A stretch of 44,502 nucleotides of DNA from Donghicola sp041224595 (GTDB lineage Bacteria > Pseudomonadota > Alphaproteobacteria > Rhodobacterales > Rhodobacteraceae), in the NCBI RefSeq assembly GCF_041224595.1, contig NZ_JBGFGN010000120.1, forward strand, positions 1 to 44,502. Direction: 5' to 3'. Made by a program: the position numbers and the translations under genes. The notes beneath the pieces are model-generated. The model was not told where the DNA came from. It did no database searches and worked only from the letters and a program-made list of their open reading frames with translations. The number at the start of each line of letters is the position of its first letter. Position 1 is the first letter of the stretch. Below, piece after piece: positions 8,940 to 17,024 of this stretch.

Positions 8940-10015
8940 CAGGCGACCTCCCCCTTCACGCGCCAGTCGTTGGCGTAGACGTTGACGTGGGCGGGGTCGA
9001 AGCTGACGCGGTTCATGTCCGCGCTGATCGGAGTGCCCTCGTTCGCGATAATGTTGATGTCGCTGCCAAAGAACTCGGCGCGAATAATTTTGTGACGGCC
9101 CACATCTTCGACGCGGCGGATTTTCACCGGCAGACCCTCTGTCTCGGACAGGGTCGCGAACTCGGGACGCACACCGATCTCGACCTTGCCGTCGATTGGC
9201 GCATAGCCACGGCCCAATTGCACGTAGCTGCCGTTCAAATAGGCTTTGTCGCCCTGCACCTGCGCGGGGATGACGTTCATCCCGGGCGAGCCGATGAAGT
9301 ACCCGACGAATGTGTGCTCGGGGGTTTCGAACAGCTCTTCTGGGGTGCCGATCTGCACAACGCGGCCGTCGTACATCACCACAACCTTGTCCGCAAAGGT
9401 CAGCGCCTCGGTCTGGTCATGGGTCACGTAGATCATGGTGTGACCGAATTCGTGGTGCAACTTCTTCAGCTGGGTGCGCAGCTCCCACTTCATATGGGGG
9501 TCGATCACGGTCAGCGGCTCATCAAAGAGCAGCGCGTTCACGTCCTCGCGGACCATCCCGCGACCAAGGCTGATCTTCTGCTTGGCATCCGCAGTCAGGC
9601 CGCGTGCCTTGCGGTCGAGTTCCGCTTCCATGCCGATCATGTTGCCGATCTGTTGGACTCGCTCGGCGACATACTTGGGGTCAGCGCCTCGGTTCTTGAG
9701 CGGGAAGGCAAGGTTCTCGCGCACCGTCATGGTGTCGTAGACGACTGGGAACTGGAACACCTGCGCGATATTGCGCTCGGCGGTAGGGGCGTGCGTTACG
9801 TCCTGACCATCGAACAGGATGCGCCCCTGCGACGGGGTCAGCAGACCCGAGATGATGTTCAAAAGCGTAGACTTGCCGCAACCGGACGAGCCTAGCAGCG
9901 CATAGGCTTCGCCATCGACCCAGTCGTGATCCAGCTGCTTTAGCGCGAAATCATCCTCGGACGTGGGGTTCGGCAGGTACGAGTGGGCGAGGTTATCAAG
10001 GGTAATCTTGGCCAT
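8939..10015 (-). CDS. glpT: Glycerol ABC transporter ATPase GlpT (degenerate signature motif)
   Basis: A 358-aa ATPase of the MalK/UgpC class with an N-terminal nucleotide-binding domain and a C-terminal OB-fold regulatory region. Walker A is GSSGCGKST at residues 42-50, Walker B ends at Glu166 (LLFDEP), and the switch histidine is His199 (YVTHDQ). The ABC signature, normally LSGGQ, is replaced by TADAKQ at 141-146, so this subunit cannot supply a canonical signature to the partner's ATP site. The start at 10015 follows GGGAGAGG. The gap to glpS is 11 bases, and it overlaps glpP. It is expected to heterodimerise with GlpS. Not to be confused with the E. coli glycerol-3-phosphate antiporter GlpT. 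Confidence 0.92.
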   Translation of the reverse strand: MAKITLDNLAHSYLPNPTSEDDFALKQLDHDWVDGEAYALLGSSGCGKSTLLNIISGLLTPSQGRILFDGQDVTHAPTAERNIAQVFQFPVVYDTMTVRENLAFPLKNRGADPKYVAERVQQIGNMIGMEAELDRKARGLTADAKQKISLGRGMVREDVNALLFDEPLTVIDPHMKWELRTQLKKLHHEFGHTMIYVTHDQTEALTFADKVVVMYDGRVVQIGTPEELFETPEHTFVGYFIGSPGMNVIPAQVQGDKAYLNGSYVQLGRGYAPIDGKVEIGVRPEFATLSETEGLPVKIRRVEDVGRHKIIRAEFFGSDINIIANEGTPISADMNRVSFDPAHVNVYANDWRVKGEVA

Positions 10016-10026
10016 GGTCCTCTCCC

Positions 10027-11115
10027 TTAAGCGGCGGCTGCGTAGGCGGCAGGGGCAACCAGCTTGCCGTCCTCGCCAAAGATGTAGACGTGGCTCGGGT
10101 CCAGATAGACATCGAGCGGCGCGCCAAGCGTCAGGTTGTGCACACCGTGCACCAGACCGACCCAGCGTTCGCCATGGTGATCAAGGTGAACAAAGGTTTC
10201 CGAGCCGGTCAGCTCTGTCACAACGAGGTCCGTGGTAAACTTCATCGCATCGGCGGTGTGCTTGCCGATCTCGACGTGGTTCGGACGGAAACCCGCGATG
10301 TAACGACCATCGGGCAGGTTCGCCAAAGCGCCGGTCGCAGGGGTTTTCTGGCCCTTGCCGAACATCAGAACGTGGCCGGTCTTGCTGATCTGCAAGAAGT
10401 TCATGGGCGGATCACTGAACACACGCGCGGTGGTCGCATCCACGGGCTGACGATAGACCGAAGGGGTCAGACCGAACTGGGTCACGCGGCCTTCCCACAA
10501 TGTGGCGCAGTTGCCTCCAAGAAGCAGAGCCTCTTCGGGTTCGGTTGTCGCGTAGACGAAAATGCTGCCCGACTCTTCGAAAATCTTGGGGATCTCGATC
10601 CGAAGCTCTTCGCGCAATTTGTAGTCGAGGTTCGCCAGAGGCTCATCCAACAGCACCAGACCTGCGTTCTTTACAAGCGCTCGCGCCAGTGCGCAGCGCT
10701 GTTGCTGGCCGCCCGACAGTTCCAGCGGCTTACGCTGAAGCATCGGGGTCAGCTTCATCAGGTCGGCGGCTTGCTTGACCGCTGCATCAATCTCGGCCGA
10801 GGTTTTGCCCATCAGCTTTAGCGGAGAGGCAATGTTGTCGTAGACGGTCATCGAGGGGTAGTTGATGAACTGCTGGTAAACCATCGCAACCTGACGGTCC
10901 TGAACCCGCATCCCAGTCACATCCTGACCGTTCCACATGATCCGGCCCGAGGTCGGGACATCCAAACCAGCCATCAAACGCATCAGCGACGTCTTGCCCG
11001 ACAAGGTCGGTCCAAGCAGCACGTTCATCGTGCCGGGCTGCAAGACCAAGTCGGTCTCATAAATATGGGTCTGGCCGCTCACGACCTTAGAGACCCGCTC
11101 AAGAGCGAGAGTCAT
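10027..11115 (-). CDS. glpS: Glycerol ABC transporter ATPase GlpS (switch histidine replaced)
   Basis: A 362-aa MalK-type ATPase. Walker A is GPTLSGKT at residues 35-42, the Q-loop lies around Gln81-82, the canonical signature LSGGQ is at 133-137, and Walker B ends LLDEP (Glu158). The H-loop, usually VTHD, reads ATTEP, with Thr191 where the switch histidine belongs. The C-terminal OB-fold region is present. The ATG at 11115 is chosen over a longer frame because GAGGAGG lies just upstream and the protein begins with family-like sequence. It is 28 bases after glpD. Together with GlpT it should form an asymmetric ATPase pair that energises glycerol import. Confidence 0.92.
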   Translation of the reverse strand: MTLALERVSKVVSGQTHIYETDLVLQPGTMNVLLGPTLSGKTSLMRLMAGLDVPTSGRIMWNGQDVTGMRVQDRQVAMVYQQFINYPSMTVYDNIASPLKLMGKTSAEIDAAVKQAADLMKLTPMLQRKPLELSGGQQQRCALARALVKNAGLVLLDEPLANLDYKLREELRIEIPKIFEESGSIFVYATTEPEEALLLGGNCATLWEGRVTQFGLTPSVYRQPVDATTARVFSDPPMNFLQISKTGHVLMFGKGQKTPATGALANLPDGRYIAGFRPNHVEIGKHTADAMKFTTDLVVTELTGSETFVHLDHHGERWVGLVHGVHNLTLGAPLDVYLDPSHVYIFGEDGKLVAPAAYAAAA

Positions 11116-11143
11116 TGTTCCTCCTCCCCTTCGTTCAATCGCA

Positions 11144-12748
11144 TCACTGCGCCGCTTGCGCGGAGCCGATGCTTCGAACGTCACTCATCCAATGGTCCAG
11201 CGCCGCGACCTGTTCAGCCGTCAAACGCAGACCCAATTTGCTACGCCGCCACACGACGTCTTCGGCTGTTTGCGCGTATTCGCGTTCCATCAGCCAGCGG
11301 ACCTCAGCCTCGGTCAAGGTTGCCCCGAAGTCACGCCCAAGTTGCTCCGCTTCCCGAACGTCTCCCAGCACTTCCGAGGCCTCGGCCCCATACGCACGAG
11401 TCAGGCGACGTGCCCAAAAGGGCGTCAGGAACGGATATTTCTGTTGCAGATCAGCGATCAGCTTTTCGGTGTCGCTGACCGCAAAGTTCCCCCCCGGCAA
11501 GGCAACACCGGCGGTCCAAGTGCTTGGCGCTTGTGGGAAATATTCTTGGATATGCTCCAGCGCGCTCTCGGCCAGTCGGCGATAGGTTGTGATCTTGCCG
11601 CCAAAGACGTTCAGCACGGGCGCACCGCCAACGGCATCAACCTTGAGCGTATAGTCGCGGGTCGCTGCCGTCGCACTGCTGGCACCGTCATCATACAGCG
11701 GGCGCACGCCAGAATAGCTCCAGACGATATCATCGCGGGTCACCGGCTGCTTGAAATAGTCCGAGGCAAAGGACAGCAGGTAATCACGCTCTTCATCGGT
11801 GCACTCGGGCTTGATCGAAGGATCGGTGTGCTCGGCGTCTGTGGTTCCGATCAGGGTAAAGTCCTGCTCGTAGGGGATGGCGAAAATGATCCGGCCATCG
11901 GTCCCTTGGAAGAAATAGCACTTGTCGTGATCGTAGAGCTTGCGGGTCACGATGTGGCTGCCACGGACCAGACGGACGCCTTCGGTGCTGTTCGAGCGGA
12001 TCTTGCCGTGGATGATATCGCCGACCCAAGGCCCCCCCGCATTCACCAGCATCTTGGCGCGGAAACGGCGCTGAACCCCAGTGTTCGTGTCCTGCACGAT
12101 CACTTCCCACATGTCATCGACACGCACGCAGGACATAACTTTGGTACGGGTCATGATCTCGGCGCCGCGCGCCTCGGCGTCACGAGCGTTCAGGACAACC
12201 AGACGTGAGTCTTCGACCCAGCAATCGGAATACTCATAGGCCTTTTCGAAGCGCTCCTGCAGCGGCGCACCTTCGGGGCCTTGGGTCAGATCGACAGTCG
12301 ATGTACCGGGCAAAATTTCGCGCCCACCCAGATTGTCGTACATGAACAGGCCCAGACGGATCAGCCACGCGGGGCGGCGACCCTTCATCCAAGGCATCAC
12401 GGTGTTCAGAATGCGCGAGGTCGGAGTCGAATTCTCGAAACGCATGTCCTTGTGGTAAGGCAGCACGAAACGCATGGGCCAGCTGATATGCGGCATCGCC
12501 TTGAGCAACACTTCGCGTTCGATCAGCGCCTCGCGCACCAGACGAATCTCGAAATATTCCAGATAGCGCAGGCCACCGTGAAACAGCTTTGTCGAAGATG
12601 AAGAGGTCGCAGAGGCCAGATCATTCATCTCGGCCAAGGCGACACTCAGACCACGGCCAGACGCGTCACGCGCAATGCCGCACCCATTGATGCCCCCGCC
12701 AATGATGAACAGGTCATAAATCTGCTGCGTTTCGCCAGATGCCGACAC
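11144..12748 (-). CDS. glpD: Aerobic glycerol-3-phosphate dehydrogenase
   Basis: FAD-dependent, membrane-associated enzyme that oxidises sn-glycerol-3-phosphate to dihydroxyacetone phosphate and passes electrons to ubiquinone. The FAD-binding Rossmann motif is at the N terminus (DLFIIGGGINGCGIARDASG), followed by the GlpD signature STKLFHGGLRYLEYFE, with ISWPMRFVLPYH further on. The 534-aa length is usual. The start chosen is GTG at 12748, because AGGGAGGA lies 4 bases upstream; an in-frame TTG at 12763 would overlap that ribosome site. It is the first gene of the operon, facing glpR across a 269-base divergent control region. Confidence in function is very high. Confidence 0.96.
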   Translation of the reverse strand: MSASGETQQIYDLFIIGGGINGCGIARDASGRGLSVALAEMNDLASATSSSSTKLFHGGLRYLEYFEIRLVREALIEREVLLKAMPHISWPMRFVLPYHKDMRFENSTPTSRILNTVMPWMKGRRPAWLIRLGLFMYDNLGGREILPGTSTVDLTQGPEGAPLQERFEKAYEYSDCWVEDSRLVVLNARDAEARGAEIMTRTKVMSCVRVDDMWEVIVQDTNTGVQRRFRAKMLVNAGGPWVGDIIHGKIRSNSTEGVRLVRGSHIVTRKLYDHDKCYFFQGTDGRIIFAIPYEQDFTLIGTTDAEHTDPSIKPECTDEERDYLLSFASDYFKQPVTRDDIVWSYSGVRPLYDDGASSATAATRDYTLKVDAVGGAPVLNVFGGKITTYRRLAESALEHIQEYFPQAPSTWTAGVALPGGNFAVSDTEKLIADLQQKYPFLTPFWARRLTRAYGAEASEVLGDVREAEQLGRDFGATLTEAEVRWLMEREYAQTAEDVVWRRSKLGLRLTAEQVAALDHWMSDVRSIGSAQAAQ

Positions 12749-13017
12749 AGGGTCCTCCCTCAACCGCGCTTCGGTTCGAGGGAAAAGCTACGCCTGAACG
12801 CAGAAAAAGGAAACCGCAAATGTTCGTTTGTGTTCGCTTTTAGGTATCCGACTGAAAAATATTGTGAAATCTGTATGACATGATCTAATTTCCGCAGTGC
12901 AGCGCAAGATTATTGCGCCGCAAACCGCTCGCATTTGCGATTCGCGAGTGATTCGTTCGCTGATTCTTGAATAACGAACAAAAACGCGCATAATCGAGCG
13001 ATGCTTGGAGGAGAGCC
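12749..13017. promoter_or_regulatory. glpD-glpR divergent control region with candidate GlpR half-sites
   Basis: The 269 bases between the two divergent genes hold repeated TGTTCG/CGAACA half-sites. TGTTCG occurs at 12821-12826 and again exactly 10 bases later at 12831-12836, nearest glpD. The reverse complement CGAACA lies at 12975-12980, nearest glpR. E. coli GlpR recognises operators built on similar TGTTCG arms, so these are candidate operators for both promoters. The segment TTTGCGATTCGCGA at 12934-12947 also occurs in the chvI-pckA intergenic region. Ribosome sites for both genes are at the borders (AGGGAGGA for glpD, GGAGGAG for glpR). Confidence 0.6.
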
Positions 13018-13782
13018 ATGTCCCAGACACTACGTCATCCAGAAATTCTGGAGATTGCGCGCCGCGATGGCAAAGTCACGGTCGAGGGATTGGCCGCACA
13101 TTTCGGCGTGACACTACAAACAATCCGCCGCGATCTGACCGATCTGGCCGACGGCGGCCATCTGGAACGTGTGCATGGCGGGGCCATCCTGCCCTCTGGC
13201 ACCACGAACATTGAATACGAAGAGCGTCGTCTGCTGCAGTCCGACGCTAAGATTGCGATTGCCCAAGCCTGCGCCGCGCGGATCCCAGAGAATGCCTCGA
13301 TTTTCCTGAACATCGGCACCAGCACGGAGGCCGTGGCCTCTGAACTCCTGCGTCACCGCGACATGATGGTGGTGACGAACAATCTGAACGTCGCACATAT
13401 CTTGGGGCAAAACTCGGATTGTCAGGTGATTGTGGCAGGCGGCACCCTGCGGCGATCTGATGGAGGCTTGATCGGGAATCTGACAGTGCAGGCCATTGCC
13501 CAGTTCAAATTCGATCTGGCGGTAATAGGCTGCTCTGCGCTTGACGAAGATGGGGACATTCTGGATTTCGACGTCCAAGAGGTTGGCGTCAGTCAGGCCA
13601 TCCTGCGGCAATCGCGCAAAACGTTCCTCGTTTCGGATGGCTCTAAATTCCAGCGGAACGCCCCTGCCAGAATCGGATCTCTCGCTGATCTGGATGCATT
13701 CTTCACTGATCGCCCCCTGCCCCGAGATCTCCACCAGAAATGCGAACGTTGGGGAACTGAAGTGGTCATCGCGAAGCCATAA
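13018..13782 (+). CDS. glpR: DeoR-family glycerol operon repressor
   Basis: A 254-aa DNA-binding repressor. The winged helix-turn-helix is at residues about 8-60 (KVTVEGLAAHFGVTLQTIRRDL, interrupted here only by notation, followed by HLERVHGGA), which is the DeoR signature. The C-terminal sugar-phosphate-sensing domain carries NIGTSTEAVASELL and VVIAGGTLRR-like VIVAGGTLRR. GlpR proteins of this family are inactivated by glycerol-3-phosphate. The ATG at 13018 follows GGAGGAGAG. It is divergent from glpD, so it probably controls the operon and itself. The effector and targets are inferred from context, but the setting is classical. Confidence 0.93.
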   Translation: MSQTLRHPEILEIARRDGKVTVEGLAAHFGVTLQTIRRDLTDLADGGHLERVHGGAILPSGTTNIEYEERRLLQSDAKIAIAQACAARIPENASIFLNIGTSTEAVASELLRHRDMMVVTNNLNVAHILGQNSDCQVIVAGGTLRRSDGGLIGNLTVQAIAQFKFDLAVIGCSALDEDGDILDFDVQEVGVSQAILRQSRKTFLVSDGSKFQRNAPARIGSLADLDAFFTDRPLPRDLHQKCERWGTEVVIAKP

Positions 13783-13842
13783 ACGGAGCGCTGCCACTCG
13801 GCATAACCAAGTGTTTCTTTAATCAAAACTGTCTGGGAAACC

Positions 13843-13919
13843 TGGTAGCGGAGGAGGGACTTGAACCCCCGACACGCGGATTATGATTCCGCTGCTCTAA
13901 CCAACTGAGCTACTCCGCC
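13843..13919 (-). tRNA. tRNA-Met (CAT anticodon), elongator type
   Basis: A 77-base cloverleaf on the minus strand with encoded CCA. The acceptor arm GGCGGAG at 13919-13913 pairs with CTCCGCT (first pair G-U). The D-arm contains AGCTCAGTTGGTTAGAGC, and the anticodon stem GCGGA/TCCGC encloses the loop ATCATAA with anticodon CAT. The T-loop is GTTCAAGTC. The paired first position and the lack of three G-C pairs flanking the anticodon argue against an initiator tRNA. A tRNA-Ile2 with modified CAT is possible but less likely. No integrated element is seen beside it. Confidence 0.93.
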
Positions 13920-13991
13920 ATCTGGTGGACGCTGACTTAAGGCCACGGTAAAGGACCGTCAAGCGCCAAAAGCCCTAAAACGGAATTTTTA

Positions 13992-15407
13992 ATGAATTTT
14001 CTCGCCAGCCTTGCCGAAGCCATGCCGCAAGTCCCCCTTTTGACCGGCGCGGATTGCGCACCGTGGGTCAAGGACTGGACAGGCGCGTGGACAGGCAACC
14101 CCATGGCCGTGATCCGACCCAGGTCGACAGAAGAGGTGTCGCGGATCATGCAGCTCGCCCACGCCCATGGCGTCCCCGTGGTTCCTGCGGGTGGTCTAAG
14201 CGGGTTGGTTGGCGGCACACACGCGCCGGATGCGCTGGTCCTCTCTGTCGACCGCATGACTCAGATCCACAAGATCGACCCTGTGACCCGCGTGGCAGTG
14301 GCGCAGGCCGGCACCATCTTGCAAACTCTTCGCGAAGCTGCGGCTGAACAGGGCCTGCAGTTCCCCATGACCTTTGGCGCCCAAGGATCAGCGACCATTG
14401 GCGGGATCCTCTCCACAAATGCGGGCGGCTCGAATGTCCTGAAATACGGGAACACGCGGGACCTCTGTCTTGGGATAGAGGCTGTCCTGCCCGACGGCAC
14501 TGTTCTGGATCTGATGTCCGCGCTGCACAAAGACAACACAGGCTACGCGCTGAAACATCTGCTCATCGGGGCCGAAGGCACACTTGGGATCATCACTGCC
14601 GCCACGCTAAAGCTCTACCCAACGCCGCGCATCCGGACGACCGGCTTCTTGGCCTGCGCTTCGCTAGCCGACGCCTTAACCACCCTGAACCGACTGCAAG
14701 AGGCGAGTTCGGACGCAGTAGAGGCGTTCGAGTTTATGCCCGAAAACTACATGGTGGCCTATGCCGACCTGCACCCAACCGAACGCACGCCCTTTGACGC
14801 GCCCTACCCCGTAAACATTCTGGTCGAACTTGCCTCCACCGCGCCGCGCGATGCAGCGCTCAGCCCTGAGGGCGTTCCAATTCTGCAAAACACGTTCGAA
14901 GCCAGCCTTGCCGCACTGATGGAGGATGGTCTCGTCACTGATGCGGTTATTGCGTCGAACGACACACAGCGCGCCGCCTTCTGGAAAATCCGCGAAAGCG
15001 CCGCCGAACTTTCGCTCCATGGGCCGCGCGCAGCGATCATCAACGACATTGCTTTACCCCTCGACGAGATCCCCACATTTTTCGATCGCATGGCCGTGGC
15101 CCTGCCAAAGGTCGACGCCGGCGCGACGGACATGACGGTCGCACACTTGGGGGACGGGAATATCCATTACACCGTGCGTCCGACGTCGCCCGACTTGAAG
15201 GACGCGATCATGGCCATCGTCGAAGCAGAGGTTCGTGACCTTGGTGGCTCGTTCTCAGCTGAACACGGTGTAGGCCTGTCGAAACTAAACAGCATGGCAC
15301 GCCACAAGCCCGCCGCAGCCTTGGCCACCATGCTAGCTATCAAGAATGCGATTGATCCGGCAGGCATCCTGAACGCGGGCAAAGTGATCCCGCCGCTGGA
15401 AAGCTAA
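13992..15407 (+). CDS. FAD-binding 2-hydroxyacid dehydrogenase (D-2-hydroxyglutarate / D-lactate / glycolate type)
   Basis: A 471-aa flavoprotein of the GlcD/D-2-hydroxyglutarate dehydrogenase group, oxidising a D-2-hydroxyacid to the 2-oxoacid. The N-terminal FAD-binding (PCMH) half has VVPAGGLSGLVGGTH and FGAQGSATIGGILSTNAGG. The FAD-oxidase C-terminal half has TVAHLGDGNIHYTVRP and SAEHGVGLSKL, which carry the metal and substrate-binding histidines of the family. It ends with the usual IDPAGILNAGKVIP. The ATG at 13992 has only a weak ribosome site. It stands alone between the tRNA and the convergent yejF. Substrate choice within the family cannot be made from sequence alone; D-2-hydroxyglutarate looks the best guess. 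Confidence 0.85.
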   Translation: MNFLASLAEAMPQVPLLTGADCAPWVKDWTGAWTGNPMAVIRPRSTEEVSRIMQLAHAHGVPVVPAGGLSGLVGGTHAPDALVLSVDRMTQIHKIDPVTRVAVAQAGTILQTLREAAAEQGLQFPMTFGAQGSATIGGILSTNAGGSNVLKYGNTRDLCLGIEAVLPDGTVLDLMSALHKDNTGYALKHLLIGAEGTLGIITAATLKLYPTPRIRTTGFLACASLADALTTLNRLQEASSDAVEAFEFMPENYMVAYADLHPTERTPFDAPYPVNILVELASTAPRDAALSPEGVPILQNTFEASLAALMEDGLVTDAVIASNDTQRAAFWKIRESAAELSLHGPRAAIINDIALPLDEIPTFFDRMAVALPKVDAGATDMTVAHLGDGNIHYTVRPTSPDLKDAIMAIVEAEVRDLGGSFSAEHGVGLSKLNSMARHKPAAALATMLAIKNAIDPAGILNAGKVIPPLES

Positions 15408-15431
15408 GGGAGACTGGCTTAGCTGCCAGCT

Positions 15432-17024
15432 TCAAACAGCTTCGGAAAACGCCGCCGCCAGCAGATCGCGCGTATAGGGGGTCTGCGGGTTGGTGAAAAC
15501 ATCTTCGGCAGCACCCGCTTCGATCACATCACCATTCCGCATGACCATCACTTTGTGCGACAGCGCGCGCACCACCCGCAAGTCGTGACTGATAAACAGA
15601 TAGGCCAGCCCGTACTTCTGTTGCAGGTTCCGCAGGATATCAACGATCTGTACCTGCACTGTCATGTCCAAGGCAGACGTCGGCTCGTCCAGTACCAGTA
15701 GCTTGGGCCGCAGAATCATAGCCCGAGCAATCGCAATCCGCTGACGCTGGCCGCCTGAGAATTCGTGCGGATAGCGGTGCATAAAGTCAGGGTTCAGCCC
15801 GACCTCAGACATCATCTCTGCCACCAGATCACGCGGGTTCTTGCCCGGATCGACACCGTGCACACCAAGCCCTTCGCTGATCACCTGTTCGCAGGTCATA
15901 CGCGGGCTCAGGCTGCCATACGGATCCTGAAACACGATCTGCATGTCGCGGCGCAGTTTGCGCAGCTCTTTGGTTTTGTACTTCCGAACGTCTTTGCCAT
16001 GCAGCCAGATACCACCTTGGCTTTCGATCAGGCGCATAATCGCCAGCGCGGCCGTGGTCTTGCCTGAACCGGATTCGCCCACAATGCCCAAGGTCTCTCC
16101 GGCATGTAGGGACAGGGTGGCATCATTGACAGCCTTCACATGGCCAACAGTGCGTTTCAGCAACCCCTGCTGGATCGGAAACCAAACCCTGAGCCCTTCC
16201 GTCCGCAAAACCTCGGGCGCATCCCCGGCTAATGGCAAGGCGGTGCCGGTCGGCTCTGCCGCCAGCAGCTTCTGAGTGTAGGGGTGCTGCGGATTGGCGA
16301 AAATCTCGGCCGTGGGGCCAGTTTCCACAATTTGCCCGTCCTTCATCACGCAGACGCGGTCGGCAATCCGGCGTACGATGCCCAGATCGTGGGTGATGAA
16401 CAGCAGGCTCAGGCCTTCTGCCCGCTTCAACTCTGCCAGCAGTTCCAAAATTTGCGCCTGAATGGTGACATCCAGCGCAGTGGTCGGCTCGTCCGCGATC
16501 AGAAGATCTGGCTTATTGGCCAGAGCCATCGCAATCATAACGCGCTGCCGCTGCCCCCCCGAGAGCTGGTGCGGATAAGAGCCGAGCCGCTTTTCAGGGT
16601 CACGAATGCCCACGCGGTCCAGCAGGTCAATGATCCGATCCCGCGCCTGATTGCCTGAAATCCCTTGGTGTAGGGCCAGACTTTCCCCAAGCTGCTTTTC
16701 CAACGTGTGCAGCGGGTTCAAAGAGGTCATCGGCTCTTGGAAGATGAAACTGATGTCGTTGCCGCGGACCTTGCGCAGTTGCGCATCCGACGCCGTGACC
16801 ATGTCCTGCCCCTGATACCGGACTGCACCAGACACTTCGGCAGCGTCCCCAAGCAGCTGCACCGTCGACAGAGCAGTCACTGATTTGCCAGAGCCGGACT
16901 CGCCCACCAGCGCAACAGTTTCGCCCTTGGCCACTGCAAAGGACACGCCTTTGACTGCCTGAATTGATTGACCGTCCTGCCGGAAACTTACTTTGAGGTT
17001 ATCGACCTCGAGAACATTCGTCAT
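15432..17024 (-). CDS. yejF: Peptide ABC transporter double ATPase (YejF type)
   Basis: A 530-aa protein with two complete ATPase domains in one chain. Domain 1 has Walker A GESGSGKSVTAL and signature LSGGQRQRV. Domain 2, from about residue 275, has GESGSGKTTAAL and FSGGQRQRI. Both carry LDEPTSALD-like or DEPTTALD Walker B regions and intact switch histidines (ITHD, ISHD). It energises the YejBE permease for uptake of oligopeptides; in enteric bacteria YejABEF imports the microcin C peptide-nucleotide. The ATG at 17024 overlaps the yejE stop as ATGA. It is the last gene of the operon and converges with the FAD-dehydrogenase gene. Confidence 0.93.
   Translation of the reverse strand: MTNVLEVDNLKVSFRQDGQSIQAVKGVSFAVAKGETVALVGESGSGKSVTALSTVQLLGDAAEVSGAVRYQGQDMVTASDAQLRKVRGNDISFIFQEPMTSLNPLHTLEKQLGESLALHQGISGNQARDRIIDLLDRVGIRDPEKRLGSYPHQLSGGQRQRVMIAMALANKPDLLIADEPTTALDVTIQAQILELLAELKRAEGLSLLFITHDLGIVRRIADRVCVMKDGQIVETGPTAEIFANPQHPYTQKLLAAEPTGTALPLAGDAPEVLRTEGLRVWFPIQQGLLKRTVGHVKAVNDATLSLHAGETLGIVGESGSGKTTAALAIMRLIESQGGIWLHGKDVRKYKTKELRKLRRDMQIVFQDPYGSLSPRMTCEQVISEGLGVHGVDPGKNPRDLVAEMMSEVGLNPDFMHRYPHEFSGGQRQRIAIARAMILRPKLLVLDEPTSALDMTVQVQIVDILRNLQQKYGLAYLFISHDLRVVRALSHKVMVMRNGDVIEAGAAEDVFTNPQTPYTRDLLAAAFSEAV

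Noticed and set aside
13843..13919. tRNA-Met as an integration site for a mobile element
   Set aside because: No integrase and no duplicated tRNA 3' end are seen nearby; both flanks are ordinary genes.
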